64,000 nt of DNA from Daedaleopsis sinensis (taxonomy: Eukaryota > Basidiomycota > Agaricomycetes > Polyporales > Polyporaceae). The DNA is taken from positions 2,170,001 to 2,234,000 of the forward strand of contig CM066308.1 of NCBI GenBank assembly GCA_033807695.1. Reading direction: 5' to 3'. Position 1 is the stretch's first letter; each line of letters starts with the position of its first letter. Shown piece by piece: positions 23,035 through 35,736 of the stretch. The translations under genes were made by a program, and so were the position numbers. A model generated the notes under the pieces. It was not told the origin of the DNA. It ran no database searches and saw only the letters and a program-made list of their open reading frames with translations.

Positions 23035-26000
23035 ACTAGTACTGGCAGCAGCAGCGCGATCGCGCCCCGGCGGGGGACGGCGACGGGGACCTCTTCCGCT
23101 CCCACGCGCACGGAGGATCCAAGCGTAAGGGGATGCATGAATGCGTATGCGAACGCGAACGCGCGAGCGGAGTGCAGACGTTGGATAAGTCTAAGTCCTC
23201 TATAGCTACGGACTTGGCTGCTCGCGTGCCCGTTCGAGCGCGAACGCCCCCGGGCCCGTGCACGCGTACGCATACCGTGACTGGCAGCGAGCAGGCTTCT
23301 GCTCCTGCAGGGGGGCGACCCGGCGAGCGAGCACGTCCGCGCACGCTTCGAGCTCCGCGATTGGCCAGCGGCCCCCTGGACAGGCTGATGCTGCACTGAC
23401 GGCACTGACGTAGACGTGTGCGCCGCAGCTCTCGCGCGCGCGTCGTCGAGCTATATCGCCGCCGCACGCCGCACGCCGCACGGGCCCGGGGACCAATCGC
23501 GCGCGTGATAGGCCGTCGCGGTCGCAGGATCCGAGGGCCCCACCGCGCGCCCCGTCCTGAGGCCTGAGTAGTGAGTAGTGAGTAGTGGGTAGTGGCTCCT
23601 GAGAAGGGCGTCGCAACGTCAACCGCGAGCTTGAGGGACACACGGCGCGTCTGTGCGCACTGCGCGGGCGACGCGGTGCTTGGGAACCCGCGCCGCTCCC
23701 GTGACGGGCAGTGGGGATGGGCATGTCTGCCGCTGCCCGCTGCCGGGCCCGGGGGATGTCGATGGGAAGCGGACGTGGCGTGCGCGTGAATGTCTATCAC
23801 TGTCAGGCCGATACGTATACCGATGTCCTTCGAGAATCGACAGCGAGGACACGCACGCCCGGACGTTCCGCCAGAAGGAGCGCAGCTGCCAGATACGAGT
23901 GTGCGTGAGTGCGTGTGTGCGAGCGTTGTGAGCGAGATCGGAGAAGAGAAGACGACTAGTACATACATACTTGCTGACTAGGACTGGCGTGCACACGAGG
24001 TGGGGAGGATCGCCCGGCCTCGTCCGTCGCGCTTCCTCCATGTACGATCGTATCATCGCTCGGATCGACACTCGCTCATGACACGCGCGCAGCTCCAGCT
24101 CCAGCTGCGACTCCCCCACAGTGCAGGGCTCCCAATCCACGTCCGGCCGAGTAGGCCCCCGATGGACGGCCGCAGAAGTGCGCTCAGCGGCGGCTCGCGA
24201 GCCTAACGCACGGGATCCCAGCGCGAACAGACTCACCGGCACCGGCGGCGGGATCCCATCGTGCCAAACGACGCTCGCCGGCCGCGGCAGCGACGAGAGC
24301 CGCGAAGCACAAGCACGGCGAGCGAACAGTGAGCACCGAGGATAGCAGCAGCGTGGCACCAGGGCACGCGACCCGGGGCCCCCGCGAACAGGCTCCAGCG
24401 TACGATGCGCTCCGAGACGAAGCTCGAAGAAGAAGCTTCGGTGCCCCCGCGAGCCGCTGACGGATTCCTGCTGAGTACGCGAAGCTCGCCGCCGGGTGCG
24501 GCTGCGAGCAAGCAAGCAAGTACAGTACTGGCGGCAGACTGAGTGCCTGCAGAGACGAGGGCCGAAGAGGAGACGTCGGCGAACGCCGGCAGAGGCGAGG
24601 CTCGCGGGCCCGCTGCGAACGTTCTCCCTCACAGCACGTCCGGCGAACCGCGCTGCCCCTGCCGCCGCCCCGCGCCAGCCCCATTCAGGAGCGGCCCGTG
24701 CCATGTCCATGTCGACGTCCAGTCCGCCGCCCCCACACCCTGAAGCACGATCAGCCCCCGCATGAGCTCACCACGCGCGCCGGATCGGAAGAGCACGCAC
24801 CGTCTGCGATCGCTGAGCGCTGCAGGCGGAAGAGGCATCTCGCGCTGCCGTTGCGGCCCTCGCTGCCACACAGGCTCTCGCTGCACACGTTCCCCGCCTC
24901 GCGCCTCGCGCTCGGGGCTGCCCGAGGTCTTCCCTGCAGGCTGAGCTCGCTTTGCGTTTGCGCAGCCGGCCGCCGGCCGCCGCGCGCATCCCCTTTTGGT
25001 CTCTAGATCTGGCATACCCCGGACGAGAGCCCGCCGCACGCACTCCAGAGGCTCGTCCTCAGATCTCCGGGACGCGGGTGCCACTGCCGGGGGTGTGCAG
25101 AGCGGCGCCCCCGCCCCCGCCTTCAATCGACGACAGCATGCGACAGACGACGACATGCGACGGGCGACGGATTCAGTCGGGAATGCGGGGCAGCCGAGCA
25201 GGGTCCCGCCGGCGGAGCACTGGCAGCGCGTGCGTGCGTGCGGCTCCTGCCACTGCCAGCCAGTGCGCGTGCTACCGTCCACTGGCAGACGTCCACGGGT
25301 GATTCGCGCTGCTGGCCATGCTTCTGCCCGGGCGAGTGCGTCTGACGCGGACGGCTGCAGGATCGTGCTGGTGCTGCTCATGGCATCCCCGAGCCCGGCT
25401 CGCGCTGACGAATGCGAGTAAGTAATTGAATATTGAGTAGTCGAACGTAAGCATTCATTCATTTATTCAAGCGCAACTTGCCTGCTTACCTGGGCGTGCT
25501 CAGGCTCGCGAGCCGTGCGTACCGTCGCCGGTCGCCGGTCGACATATGCATAAGTACGTGAGCAGGGATTCTGCTCGTCCTCGAGGATGGCTTATCTCGG
25601 CGCCCAATGGCATGAGCTGCCAGGGTGTGCATGCAATGCCTGAGGCGGTCGACGTTGACGTTGACGTTAGGATGCCTTCCCTTCATCCTCGTCCTCAGGG
25701 GCATACGCGTACGTTATCCTGCAGCTGGTAAGCAATAGTAAAGCCTGCTGAGTGAGCTCGTCAGAGTCGTTGAGTGTATATGTGTGTAGGATGACGCACT
25801 CACCGAGCACTTAGTACTTAGCACTTAAGTGCGAACGCCGTGCACATCCCGACGAAGAAGCCCGCGAGATCAAGCTCAAATTCAAGTTGGGTAGTCATGC
25901 GTACATGCATACATATGCCCTGGCACTGGCACGCCGCACATCACCTCGAGCGTCGCCGTTAACGTTAGCACTCTCCCCCAGTCACCGGCATACGTGTACG

Positions 26001-29000
26001 CGTACGCGCGCGGACCAGTCCCCGCTGAGGCTCTGAGTCTCAAGCGGGGGCGCGCCGCCGCGACCCTGTCGCGCTCGGGCCTCGGCTCCCGTACATGTAC
26101 AGCGCTCGCGGTGCGGATCGCGCAAAGTGGCCCCAGGGCTCGCAGGGCTCCCCACTGCAGGGGCGCGTCGGGAAGTTCCGCGCGCGATGTCGACGGTCCT
26201 CCACGTGGCCGCCCCCGCCCTGCGCCCCGCCCCTGCCCTGGCGACTCCGATTGGCGGCAGCGGCCGGTGCGGGCCTGCATCGTTCTCCGAGTCCTTGCAG
26301 GTCCTTGCCTGTCCTTGCGCACTGAGTCGTCACAGCGAAGTCTGTGACTCTGAGGCCTGTGGATGGCGACCAGCAGCTGCAGCTGTAAGCTGCAACTACA
26401 AGGCTTAGGCTAATGCTAATGCGGTTTTAGAGGCTGCAGGCACCGGACTCAGTACTGGTGCCGGTGCCCGGTGCACTGAACATGGAAGGAGGTCCTCTCG
26501 CGCGCAGCCCCGGAGAAAGCACGCGGCCGCATCAACCGTAAGTACTAGTTAGTAGTACTAGTTACCGCACTAGTACTAAGTATAAGCACGCGCGAGTCGC
26601 GAGTCGCGACACGCACCCACAGCGGCGCGCACCAAGTCCAGTTAGTGCAGGTGTGCAGGTGTGCAGGCGATCGCGAGTGGGGTTCGCTGTTTCGCGCGTA
26701 CGCGTATCTGTGGATCCAGAGGAGCACTGGGGTCCGGGCCCGCGTGCGCATAACACACATGACCAGTACCCGAACCCCCGCGGCCGCACACGTTCGAATT
26801 CCAAGCTTGCTATGTGCTATGTGTGCGTATGTGTATGTGCTGTCGCGCCCATGGCCAGCCGTGACTCGCGCGCGCGAGCGAGTCCAGAAGCTAGAACTTG
26901 AATTTGAGCTTGAACTTGAAGCTTGAACTTGAACGCCGCGCGGGCGAGTGTACGCCTGGGGCGAGTCTACATGTCGTGTTATAGGCAGGACGTCGACGTC
27001 TGCGCGATCTGCAGGGAAACCCCGGGCCCGAGGCTTGAGCTCGATCGTGGACGGCTGCCAGGGGACGCCAGCCAGCCTGAGGCCCAGGGAGGATCCAGCG
27101 GCGTGCGGGGTATGATGCTAAGTATGCGGGCAGCGGTACGTATACGACGGAGATGAGTCGATGACGTCGGACGTCTGCGCGTGTGCGCGTGGGTTGCGGA
27201 CGTCGACGCGTGTCGAAGCTCGACGCTCGAATTCGAATTCGAAGCCTGGCCAGCTGGGGTATGCATACGGGGAATGACGTCGCCCTATAGCTAGCTACGT
27301 ATACGCCTTCGATATTCAGTACTGTAACTATATTCAGTAAGGGTATGGCGTTGAGATATGCGCGCGTGCGCAGCTGTACTTGCCATACTACACCGGCCCT
27401 GCAACTCGTTACTTACTCGTTACTCACCAGCTGAACTTGATCGTGGCTCGCGGCTCGTACGCGGTGGAGTCGAAACTGCACTTGCGTCTAAGCGCGGGCG
27501 ACGCGAGTCCGAGCCTCGAGCCCAGGCCGTCGCTGCGCCACAGTGATTTGCGCTAGCCAGGCAGGCAAGCAGTTGGCGACCGCGTGAGGAGCTGCAGGGC
27601 CGGGGTGCGATTGATGTCGGGGGGCGGGAGTACATAAGTACTGAGTACTGAGTATGAGTGACGTCGACGGACGGCGGACTGCTATGGCAAGGCCCGCGCT
27701 CGCGACCGGTCGTTTGCGAGCACGAGGGAGGCACAAAGGGGCGGAGAGCTCGAGGATCTGGGCTGCTTGAGGACGGAGGCAGATGGTGACGGTGCCGCAA
27801 CCTCACGACGTCGACGTCGTCGCGGAGCTCGACTCGGAGGTCTCCAGGGTCCACCCTAATACTAGTCTCAGCAATGTACTAAGTAGCATGGCGCAGTACT
27901 TACTACTTACCGGGACTGCTTTCCTTTTGCCTTCTGGCTGCTGGCAGTGGCATATCTCCCGCTTCTCGCCAGGCGCACAACTTGGAGTCTTGGACAGTCC
28001 GAACTTGAAAACGTCCGCCTCGAGCCTGAGCCTTGTCTCCGTGGTCGCAGCTGCTCCGGTAGGAAACACATGTACAAGCTCAATGGTGGGTATCAACGCG
28101 GACCGGGCCGGTACTGAGTCCTGATGGTGAGATGGATCTCTCCGTTGAACGAAACTCAGCGTTTGGTACGCGCGCGCGGCGAACTCCGAGCACGGAGCCT
28201 AATTCCTACGAGCGTAATATCCGAAGAGCCGAAGACAGCTTCGACGCGGACGGATGGCCGTCGTGCACTGTAACCTGGTTGAGCGTGAGCAAGTTAAGTG
28301 CCTGCATCTTGCCTGCATCAGTCGACAACACAGCTAACCGGACAAGAAAGCGTCGCGGTACGTGGACTTTGATGGAGTAGTCGGGCCCGCTGCAGCCTTG
28401 TTCACCTTGTCAATAGCAAGGTGATCACCGGTAAGGATCTACAGACTACAGCGCGGGACATAAGACCGTTCGCAGCGCCAGCGGCCAGCCCGTCTTGTGT
28501 CACTACGTAAGTACGCATCTAGAAGTCTAACTTTTGAAGTAAGTAATAGTATCAGCGCACCGATCTCAGGCTGGTCACGAGCACAATTCCCGACGACCAC
28601 CCGGGCACCCCAAAATCCAAATATCCTCTCGCCCGACGCCCGCCCTCGAATAATAGCAGCCGCCCCCGACACGCCGCGCGGACGTCACAGACATTCAATA
28701 TTCAATGTCCGAGGCTCCGAGTCGTACAGCACAGAACAGGTCTACGCCGGCCAGGAACCGTCGACCAGCAGCTAAGTTGTAATTGCAGCCTGCACATCTT
28801 GAAGCTAGGTCACCTACAGTACTAGTACTATTAGTCACGACCGCAACGGCGGTAAGCGCTGCACGCTGAGTGACCGAGTGTTTTGCCCCCCTGCAGTAAC
28901 GACCAACACTGCAGCTGGCCATGCCATGGCAGCCGCTTCGAGTTGAAGTACTTACATATTGCGCAACGGTCGCCGGGCCCGCGCGGAAGCAAAATCCAAA

Positions 29001-30160
29001 ACCAGGCCCCAAACATATGCGCGGCAGGCGCCCACTATGAGTACTTACGCACATCCAGATTCCAGAGTCCGGAGTCCAGCCTTAGGCTTTACGGTTTCGT
29101 TTCAACGGTGTGTGGTGGCGCGGCGGGCGTTGACGGTTGCAGGAATCAGCCAGCCAGCCCTCCAACCACGGCCCTCCAACCACGGCCGACCAACCACCGA
29201 GCTCGGAATATCCGCGGACCTCCAGCCAGTACGCGAGTACGCGAGCACGCGAGTACGTCTTACGGGCCCCCCGCCGTACTTATCGTGTAGGTAAGTACTA
29301 AGCGGTGCGTAGGCGGTACTTATTAGGACTAGGCGGCAGGTAGGCGAGGACGATCGGCCCGGCGCGCTGGAGGCTTTGTGGGCGCAAGCGGCAAGCCTGA
29401 GGCGACGTCGCGAAGGGCACGCGAGATGCGAGATGTCGGACGGGCACTGGCTCGGAGAGGCGAGGGGCGAGGGGCGAGGAGCGAGGAGCGGGGGGCGAGA
29501 GCGAGAGCGAATCAGCACGCTCGCAAGATTCGGGGAGGTGCGCGGGAGTCGGGACTGCGTGCGGTGCGGTGTGCAGGGCCGAGGCTGCGCGCGGCCCGTG
29601 CTGGGACTGCCAGTGGGACAGGCTGGGACTAGCTCAGGTGCAAGCGTACAGAGGTGCGCATGGCCCCGGGACGTACCTGTATGGCGTATATTTACTCGCG
29701 CTACAGCGACCTCTGACATTTTGCCAGGCCTCAGGCCTCAAGCTCAGGACGCAGGACGCAGCGTTTTGAGGGTGCGGCGGGTCGGTCGATTTGGGCGAGG
29801 CCGTTCAGCCAGGGAGCCAATTGCAATCCCGGCCTTTGCCTCGCGTAGCCTCTGCTGGAAGCTCGGTCCTCACTGGTAACTGGCTGGACATTGACTCGGA
29901 CAACCAGCTGCCAGTGGTGCCTGTTGCAATTGGCCGATCCCATTAATGAACGTAGCGGCGCATGCTGAGCTTCTTCCATTGCCAAGGTCCGGTAAGTAGG
30001 ATTCGATGACGAGCTCTCTGCGTGGTGCGTGGTGCGGAGATGGGCTTCCCCCGCAGGCCGCAGGCTCGAGCGCACGCTGCACGACGTCAGTACTTCAAGG
30101 CGCCGCACGCTGCACGTCCACGCAGACACGCAACAGTGCAAGGGAGATGCGGACGAACCT

Positions 30161-30187
30161 TAATGCATAATGCATAATGCATAATGT
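30161..30187. repeat. TAATGCA tandem repeat
   Basis: Three to four perfect copies of the 7-bp unit TAATGCA in an otherwise GC-rich stretch. Confidence 0.75.
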
Positions 30188-31640
30188 CTAACATCAGATC
30201 TCGCGCACGGGGTTCTGCCGTCCGAGTCCCCGGAAGCCACTGCAGTCCGCACACTGGCAGTGCAGTTCTGCAGTCTGCAGCTTATCCGCTTGAACGTGCA
30301 CACGCAGCGGCAGGACTGTGATAAGAGCTGCGTGCCGTGGTGCGTAAGTGATACTACTTAACTTGAATGGACTCGAGCTCGGGGCGGGCTACTTACGCAC
30401 AAGTTACATACACCGTGCCGCACGCGAGCGAGCGACAAGCGACAAGCGGGCGCGCGGCCGCCGTGCACTGATTTGTAGTGCGGGCACGGGTGGCGACTGG
30501 CGGATACGGGGAAGAACATGCCATAACTTTAAGGGATAAGGGGTGAGGGATGCGCGGCGCACCAGGGTCCAGCATGCGGCGTGCATTCGCCCGGCTGATG
30601 CGGCCTGAAGCCTGAAGGTTGACGTTGAAGGGAGAAACGGACGTCGATGCGCGAGTCCGAGTCCTGGACTTGAAGCTTGAACTTCAACGTGAACCCGTCG
30701 CTGTCCGTGTCCGTATCTCACTCAGTCTGCCTCCGTGTCTGCCATCTGGCCATGGCGTGATGGCCGTTGTGCTGCATCGGGGCTCCGACACGCCATCGGG
30801 CCTCGGGCGGTGTCGCTGGAGCCTGAGGTCGCTGGTCTGATCTCGGAGCCGCCTGGAGGCGTTTGGGCCTGTACATGTACATGTGTGCCTCCAGGATCCA
30901 GGATCCAGGATCCAGCTACCCCGGATTCGTGGAGCGTCCCCGGGCCAACAGCCCAACCCCGGGTTCGTGGAGCGTCGCACATGGTTAGAAGGCTAGCAGG
31001 GGCGAGTGCCAGTGCATGTGCATGTGCATACACCAGTGGGACTGCATGATACTACTTATCATGATCAGTGTTTCTAGCTGGTGCCAAGGTTCGAGTTAGT
31101 ACATACGGTCTGAGTAAGTACATAAGTAGTATACTCTCGTACTGTGTACGCACCTCGCCTGCTGCGGGAGTTATGGCATGGCGGACGGCCCGGGGCGCGA
31201 GTCCGAACCTCGAACTTCGAAGCTATCCCGAAGACGAGTGCGTCTGAGTCCGACTCCCACTGTATACGTATACGTATACATACTCAGCCACAGCGTGGAC
31301 GTCGACTCTGGAGCACCTGCGCGGCGTGCATCCCGAGAACCTCGGAAAAGGCTTAGGCTGAGGCTCAACGCCAGTCTCGGAGCTCGACTCTAGCCATGCA
31401 TGTACAGTGCACGTGTACACTGTTCCACCTAGTGCATCTTGGTGTATGCGCAATGGCCTGCGTCCTCTCCGACGTCGCCTCGGATTCACGGACTCACGGA
31501 CTCACGGAAGATCGACATGCAGTGATGCATCCGGTCGTCCGTGCGCGAGGCGCGCCACGGCCCACAAGCCTGCAGCTGAGGTGTGGGGTGCGCGCCAAGG
31601 TCCAAGGAGCGGAGAGAACAAAGACAAAGCAGCTGTGTCC

Positions 31641-31666
31641 GACGAGACGAGACGAGACGAGACGAG
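31641..31666. repeat. GACGA pentanucleotide repeat
   Basis: About five copies of the 5-bp unit GACGA, near the right end of the left desert. Confidence 0.75.
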
Positions 31667-32160
31667 GATCCACGGACCACTGGCAGGATGAGTCCGTTTC
31701 GCCGTTTCGGGGCATCTGCATCAGGCCTCAGGCCCACGGGTCATCGCCGCGAGATTATCGCGCGCGGATGGACGTGCTCGGCGTGCAGGTGTGGGCCCTG
31801 GGCGGATCGTAGATGGATGTGTGGCTGGATAGGTATAGTACGGTATGGTATGGTACGGTATGGCACGCACACGCACACGGGGGGATGCGTATGCGGATGA
31901 GATCGGCCGCGCGCGCACGCGCGCGCGGCGATTGGGTATACGTCGGGAGCGCATCACGCAGCGGCGCAGGTTTGTCGGAGGCTCGGGCGGGCGCGTGCGC
32001 GTGCGCCCTCAGGCCTTAGCTTGCAAGCACTCGCGATCTGCGATCGTCGAGTGCGAGTGCGGATTCGAATGCGCGGGGAAAGAGGAAGAGAGAGATAAGC
32101 TTAGACACACGGACGGCTGTGTTCGTTCACTGAATCACTGTTGCGCAAGGAGCTCGTAAG

Positions 32161-33640
32161 TACAGAGTACATAATCATATGCGCATGACGGTGTCATGCG
32201 CGAAAGGATGCGAGAGCAGGATCGTCGGGCTCCGAGGAGGGAACACGGGGCGGGGGGCCGGAGGGCCTTGCGGACACGGACACGGACACGACCAGGCACG
32301 GGCAGGTGTGCGGGGGAAATCGCTCAGACACGCGACGGAAGCACATGCGTGGCGGGGGTAAAGCAGTCCTTGATCAGGAGTGGCTAGGGGATGCTGCAGG
32401 GCGACGGGCAAAGCTGTGGCAGGAGGTGACGGTGAGATGCATATGCGGTGCGGAGCGAGATACGTATCGTAGCGCAGACGGCGACGGAGACTGATGATGG
32501 TGCGCGACAAGCCCGAGACCAAACGTGCAAGAGGGCCGGAGATGAAGACATGCTAAGTGATGTATGGCGATGGGCGGGGATCCGGAGACGGAATCACAGG
32601 TGAGATTGGACGAGCGAGATTGTCAGAGAGGATGGGCGTGAGAGGGGATGGAAGGTAGACACGGACGCAATGGAATGCGGGATCAGGGATTCAGTTGGGG
32701 GGGATCGCAGGAAAGCAGACGAGCACGAGAGCGAGAGATCGATGAGTGGATAATGGATTGTGTGTGGATGGAGGAAATGGTGAGGAATAGACGAGGTCGA
32801 GGTCGGAGACGATGAGAACGATAGGGCAGCAGACGGTCGAGTGATGATGATGGTGCGATGAGATGGGACTGTTATGGCAATAGGAGCGTGTGGATGGGAC
32901 AGATAGCAGGGGACGGGCGTATGGTCGGATGAGAACATACGAGGCGGGGAGGCACGGGATTGGCTGGGCGGGGAGTGGACGAGAGAACGGGCACAGCGAG
33001 GGGAGCACGCGAGGGCGTCAGTGAAAGGCTGCGAGACACGAGCTGTCGGAGAGTTGGGATTGGAGGTGGGAGGAGTGGACGAGAGCGGGGGGAGAGCGGG
33101 GACAGCGCAGGACGAGCGGGGACAGCGCAGGACGAGCGGGGACAGCGCAGGACGAGCGGGGACAGCGCAGGACGACTGCCGACCGCGGGCAGAGCACGGG
33201 CGCTAGCTACCTAGCGAGAGGCTCCGAGCTCGAGACGGAGCGCGGTGCGACGAATGCGGGGAACACAGACGCCCACCTGGCCCACGGGCAGCGCCGGAGA
33301 GCGGAGTTCGTAATAGCCTGGAGATTTCCGTCCACGGGCGGCTCTGCGGACGCCGGGAGAAAATCCGGGGCAGACGCCCGCGCTGCCTTTTCCCCGAGAT
33401 GGTCCCGCATGCAACTGCGCGCGTCGCCCAGGGCGGCCCGTCGCCCGTCGCCAGCTGTGGGCCGGCGGTGCTCGTCGCAAGGCACAGGTCGAGGTCGCTG
33501 CGAGGCCCGCAGTCGAGCACGCTGTCCGAGCGTGTGTGGGGAGGTGCGCAGAATGGGATGGGGATGGCGGGGAATGGAGCGCAGAGGATGTGGGGGGCAC
33601 GCAGGGAGGACGCAGGCGGGGATAGACGTAAAGCGGAAAA
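32161..33640. other. purine-rich (plus strand) region upstream of the Ecl1-like gene
   Basis: The plus strand becomes strongly G/A-rich (GATGGGAC, GGAGGAAATGG, GAGAGCGAGAG) in contrast to the desert on its left. Minus-strand open frames here are simply Ser/Pro/His-rich translations of the pyrimidine strand and are not called as genes. Confidence 0.55.
33096..33175. repeat. 20-bp minisatellite, four copies
   Basis: Four essentially identical tandem copies of the 20-bp unit GCGGGGACAGCGCAGGACGA, about 750 bp before the Ecl1-like start codon. The near-perfect copies imply recent expansion, so the copy number may vary between strains. Confidence 0.9.
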
Positions 33641-33656
33641 TGGGAGGAAAGAGGGG

Positions 33657-33747
33657 ATTGGGCGGGCGAAGGCCTGGACTGATTGGACGAGCGCGCTATT
33701 GGCCCGGCAAAAGGCTGGGAATCGGATCGGTCTGTTATGCGGCCAAT
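33657..33747 (+). promoter_or_regulatory. cluster of four CCAAT-box sequences before the Ecl1-like gene
   Basis: ATTGG occurs at 33657, 33682 and 33698, and CCAAT at 33743. All lie within 91 bp and end 180 bp before the start codon. CCAAT boxes bind the HAP/NF-Y complex in fungi; spacing and density make a promoter role plausible. An A/T-rich run (33812-33832) lies between the cluster and the ATG. Confidence 0.5.
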
Positions 33748-33926
33748 GAGACGCGGATGCCATATCGGGGGCACCCAAGATCCGATCTCACCGTCCCAGA
33801 TGCATCTGCGAAAATAATAAATAATAAACTAAACTGTGGACGCGGGGACCGGGAGGGACAAGTTGAGTTATAAGACCGGCCAGGATCTCCCTCCGCCCTC
33901 TTCCCCGACATCCCTCCCCCGACACC

Positions 33927-35736
33927 ATGGATTCCGTCGACATCCCCTTCGACTCCATCTGGTGCCCAGTCTGCTCCCGCCAGATAGTCCCCAAACGCCT
34001 TCATGTCCCCGTCGACACCCAACCTACCCCTGCTCCACCCACCTCCCCCTCTGCTACTCGTGAGCACCACCCCGCACCCTTTCTTTGTCTCTTCACCTGA
34101 CCTTTCTCCTCCAGAGTCCAAAACAACTCAGCAGCACGATGCCCCTTCCCGCCTCACCCGCGGCAAGACCGGCACCATCCGCCCCAGGGCTCAAGGCCTC
34201 GTCCACGGCACGGGTCGTGTAAAGCCCAACGGCGCCATCAAGCGCTCACCACCAAGGGACTCGCGCGAAGACGCAAAGTCTGATCCGAACCCTGCTCCCC
34301 CCAAACCCTCTGCTCCCCTCCGCCACAAGACGGTCATCGACCAGTCTCCTGCTCCCTTCTACTGCTCCGACGAGTGTCGCCTCGCCGACCTCCAGTCCAT
34401 CCACAGCGCCATCGACATCAAGTACAACCCCGAGCGTTGCACTTCCCCCAACCTCCCCCCAGTACCACCAAACTCGGTTACGGAGCTCCCATCGTCGCAT
34501 GAGGATAGTGATAGCTCGAGTGGTGCGTCGTATGAATCGCGGTCCTCTGTCTCCTCTCCCACCACCACCCCATCCCTCGTCCGCCCCGTCGCTCCCAAAG
34601 GCGACGCGCATGTCGATGCCTACTCTCGCCTCTCAGCCCTCTATGGGTTCGACCCCCTCCCACCACCAGCACCCTTCTCGCGCAAGCCGAAGAAGCTCAC
34701 CGAGCAGGAGCCCGCTCCTCGTCTCGAGGGCGGTGTCATGATGGCGGCCCGCCGCATCCAAGCCGCTCTTTGCCCTGAGAAGCCCAAGCGGTCATCATGG
34801 GGCGCCCCAGTCCACAGCGAGCCTGAGGTCGACAACAAGCCCATCCCGGGCTGGACAGATGGCTCGAATGCATGGCGGGCAAGCGTGTACGGCTTCGCGC
34901 CACCACGCGACTTCTCGCGCACCGACCCCGACGATGCTGCGATTCGCGCGTACGGCTCGTACGTCGCCAGTCCTCATCGCTCGCGTGGCGTGCACTCCAC
35001 TCTCGGCGAGGGCAAGCCTGCCGCCGAGGTGAAGACAAGCGCCTCCACATCGTCTCTCCCATCGCGCGTCGTAGACGCTTCCACCCAAGAACTCTACTCC
35101 CAATTCTCTGCCTCCTTCTCTCGGCGCTCCGAGTCGAGGAGCTCGATTCATCGGGGTCAAACACTCTCGACATCACCCACTGGGTCCACCCGCTCTGCCT
35201 TCGCACGTGAGGTCTCTCTCCTCAAGCCGGGTGCCGAGGGTCGTCTCCTGGTCCCCGACGTCAAGATGCGCCGCGTGAACTCGAGCGTGTCGAGCATCGA
35301 CGGCAGCTCTAGCACATCGTGGGGCAGCCAGAGTGGTGCTTACAGCGCCACGGGCTCCGTCGTCGGTCGTCGCCGCAGCCCCCTCAGCCGCCAGAACAGC
35401 GACGCCAGTGTCGACACCGTGGAGACCCAGAGCGAAGAGGACGAGCTGGAGCGCGTTGCAGCGTTCTCACTCCCCACCTCTAGCCGGGCGCGGCCAACAG
35501 CTAGTAAGTGTCCTCATCTTCTCTCAACCAGTCCTCAAGCTTATGGATTTTTTTTAGCTCGCACGTGGAGCTACTCCTCGGAGACCTACACGTACCCGAT
35601 TATGCGTGTCGCCCCGAAGAAGGAGAAGCGAGTCGAGCGCAAGGTCGTCGACGGTGTCGAACGCGACGTCGAAGTCGAGGTGCTCGTCGAGGAGCCCATC
35701 AAGCGGCTCTTCTTGTTCGGCGGCGCGCGCAGCTAG
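33927..35736 (+). CDS. Ecl1/2/3-like zinc-binding protein
   Basis: Exons 33927-34059, 34115-35503 and 35558-35736 give 566 residues. The N-terminus has W-C13-P-V-C16 and, after a spacer, F-Y-C128-S-D-E-C132. This CxxC...YCSxxC layout is typical of the Ecl1/2/3 zinc-binding family, whose fission-yeast members extend chronological lifespan and respond to nutrient stress. Between them lies a basic stretch with RGKTGTIRPRAQG. The rest is long, low-complexity and Ser-rich, probably disordered. The C-terminus is conserved-looking (ARTWSY or TRTWSY, then YPIMRV, KRLFLFGG). Intron 1 is 55 bp. Intron 2 (GTAAGT...TTTTTAG) is 54 bp and stop-free, so retention would add 18 residues. It is the only gene found between 13 and 52 kb. 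The function is inferred from the family only. Confidence 0.8.

Larger units (their letters stand above)
20701..25900. other. gene desert, part 2 (microsatellite-dense)
   Basis: No gene supported. Long open frames on both strands are explained by very high GC, where stop codons are rare, and they lack family motifs. The stretch holds many simple repeats: a G homopolymer near 20840, CCGGTGC units near 21005, AAGTGT, GGCGAA, GAGATA, GAGTCC and GCCGCAC runs. From about 21.3 to 25.4 kb the GTAAGTA word is absent, so its distribution is patchy. Confidence 0.5.
25901..32160. other. gene desert, part 3 (densest GTAAGTA / AGTACT region)
   Basis: No gene supported over 6 kb. GTAAGTA/TACTTAC sites occur near 26538, 27407, 27897 (two), 28505, 28538, 28947, 29038, 29290, 29989, 30389, 31109 and 32156. 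Several are extended to AGTACTTAC or its complement, and AGTACT palindromes are frequent (26538-26580, 27632-27650, 28815-28830). CTTGAA/TTCAAG-rich patches appear at 26890-26935 and 30668-30690. The open frames at 27783-28124 and 28132-28380 have no recognised domain. Confidence 0.5.

Noticed and set aside
22606..25462. Long open frames on both strands (up to about 360 codons)
   Set aside because: They overlap in several frames, are dominated by Arg, Ala, Ser, Pro and repeat translations, and have no domain. High GC alone makes such frames common.
34003..35736. Reading the Ecl1-like gene as one uninterrupted 577-codon frame
   Set aside because: Its start lies inside intron 1 and loses the CxxC that completes the zinc-binding pattern; splicing from ATG 33927 restores it.
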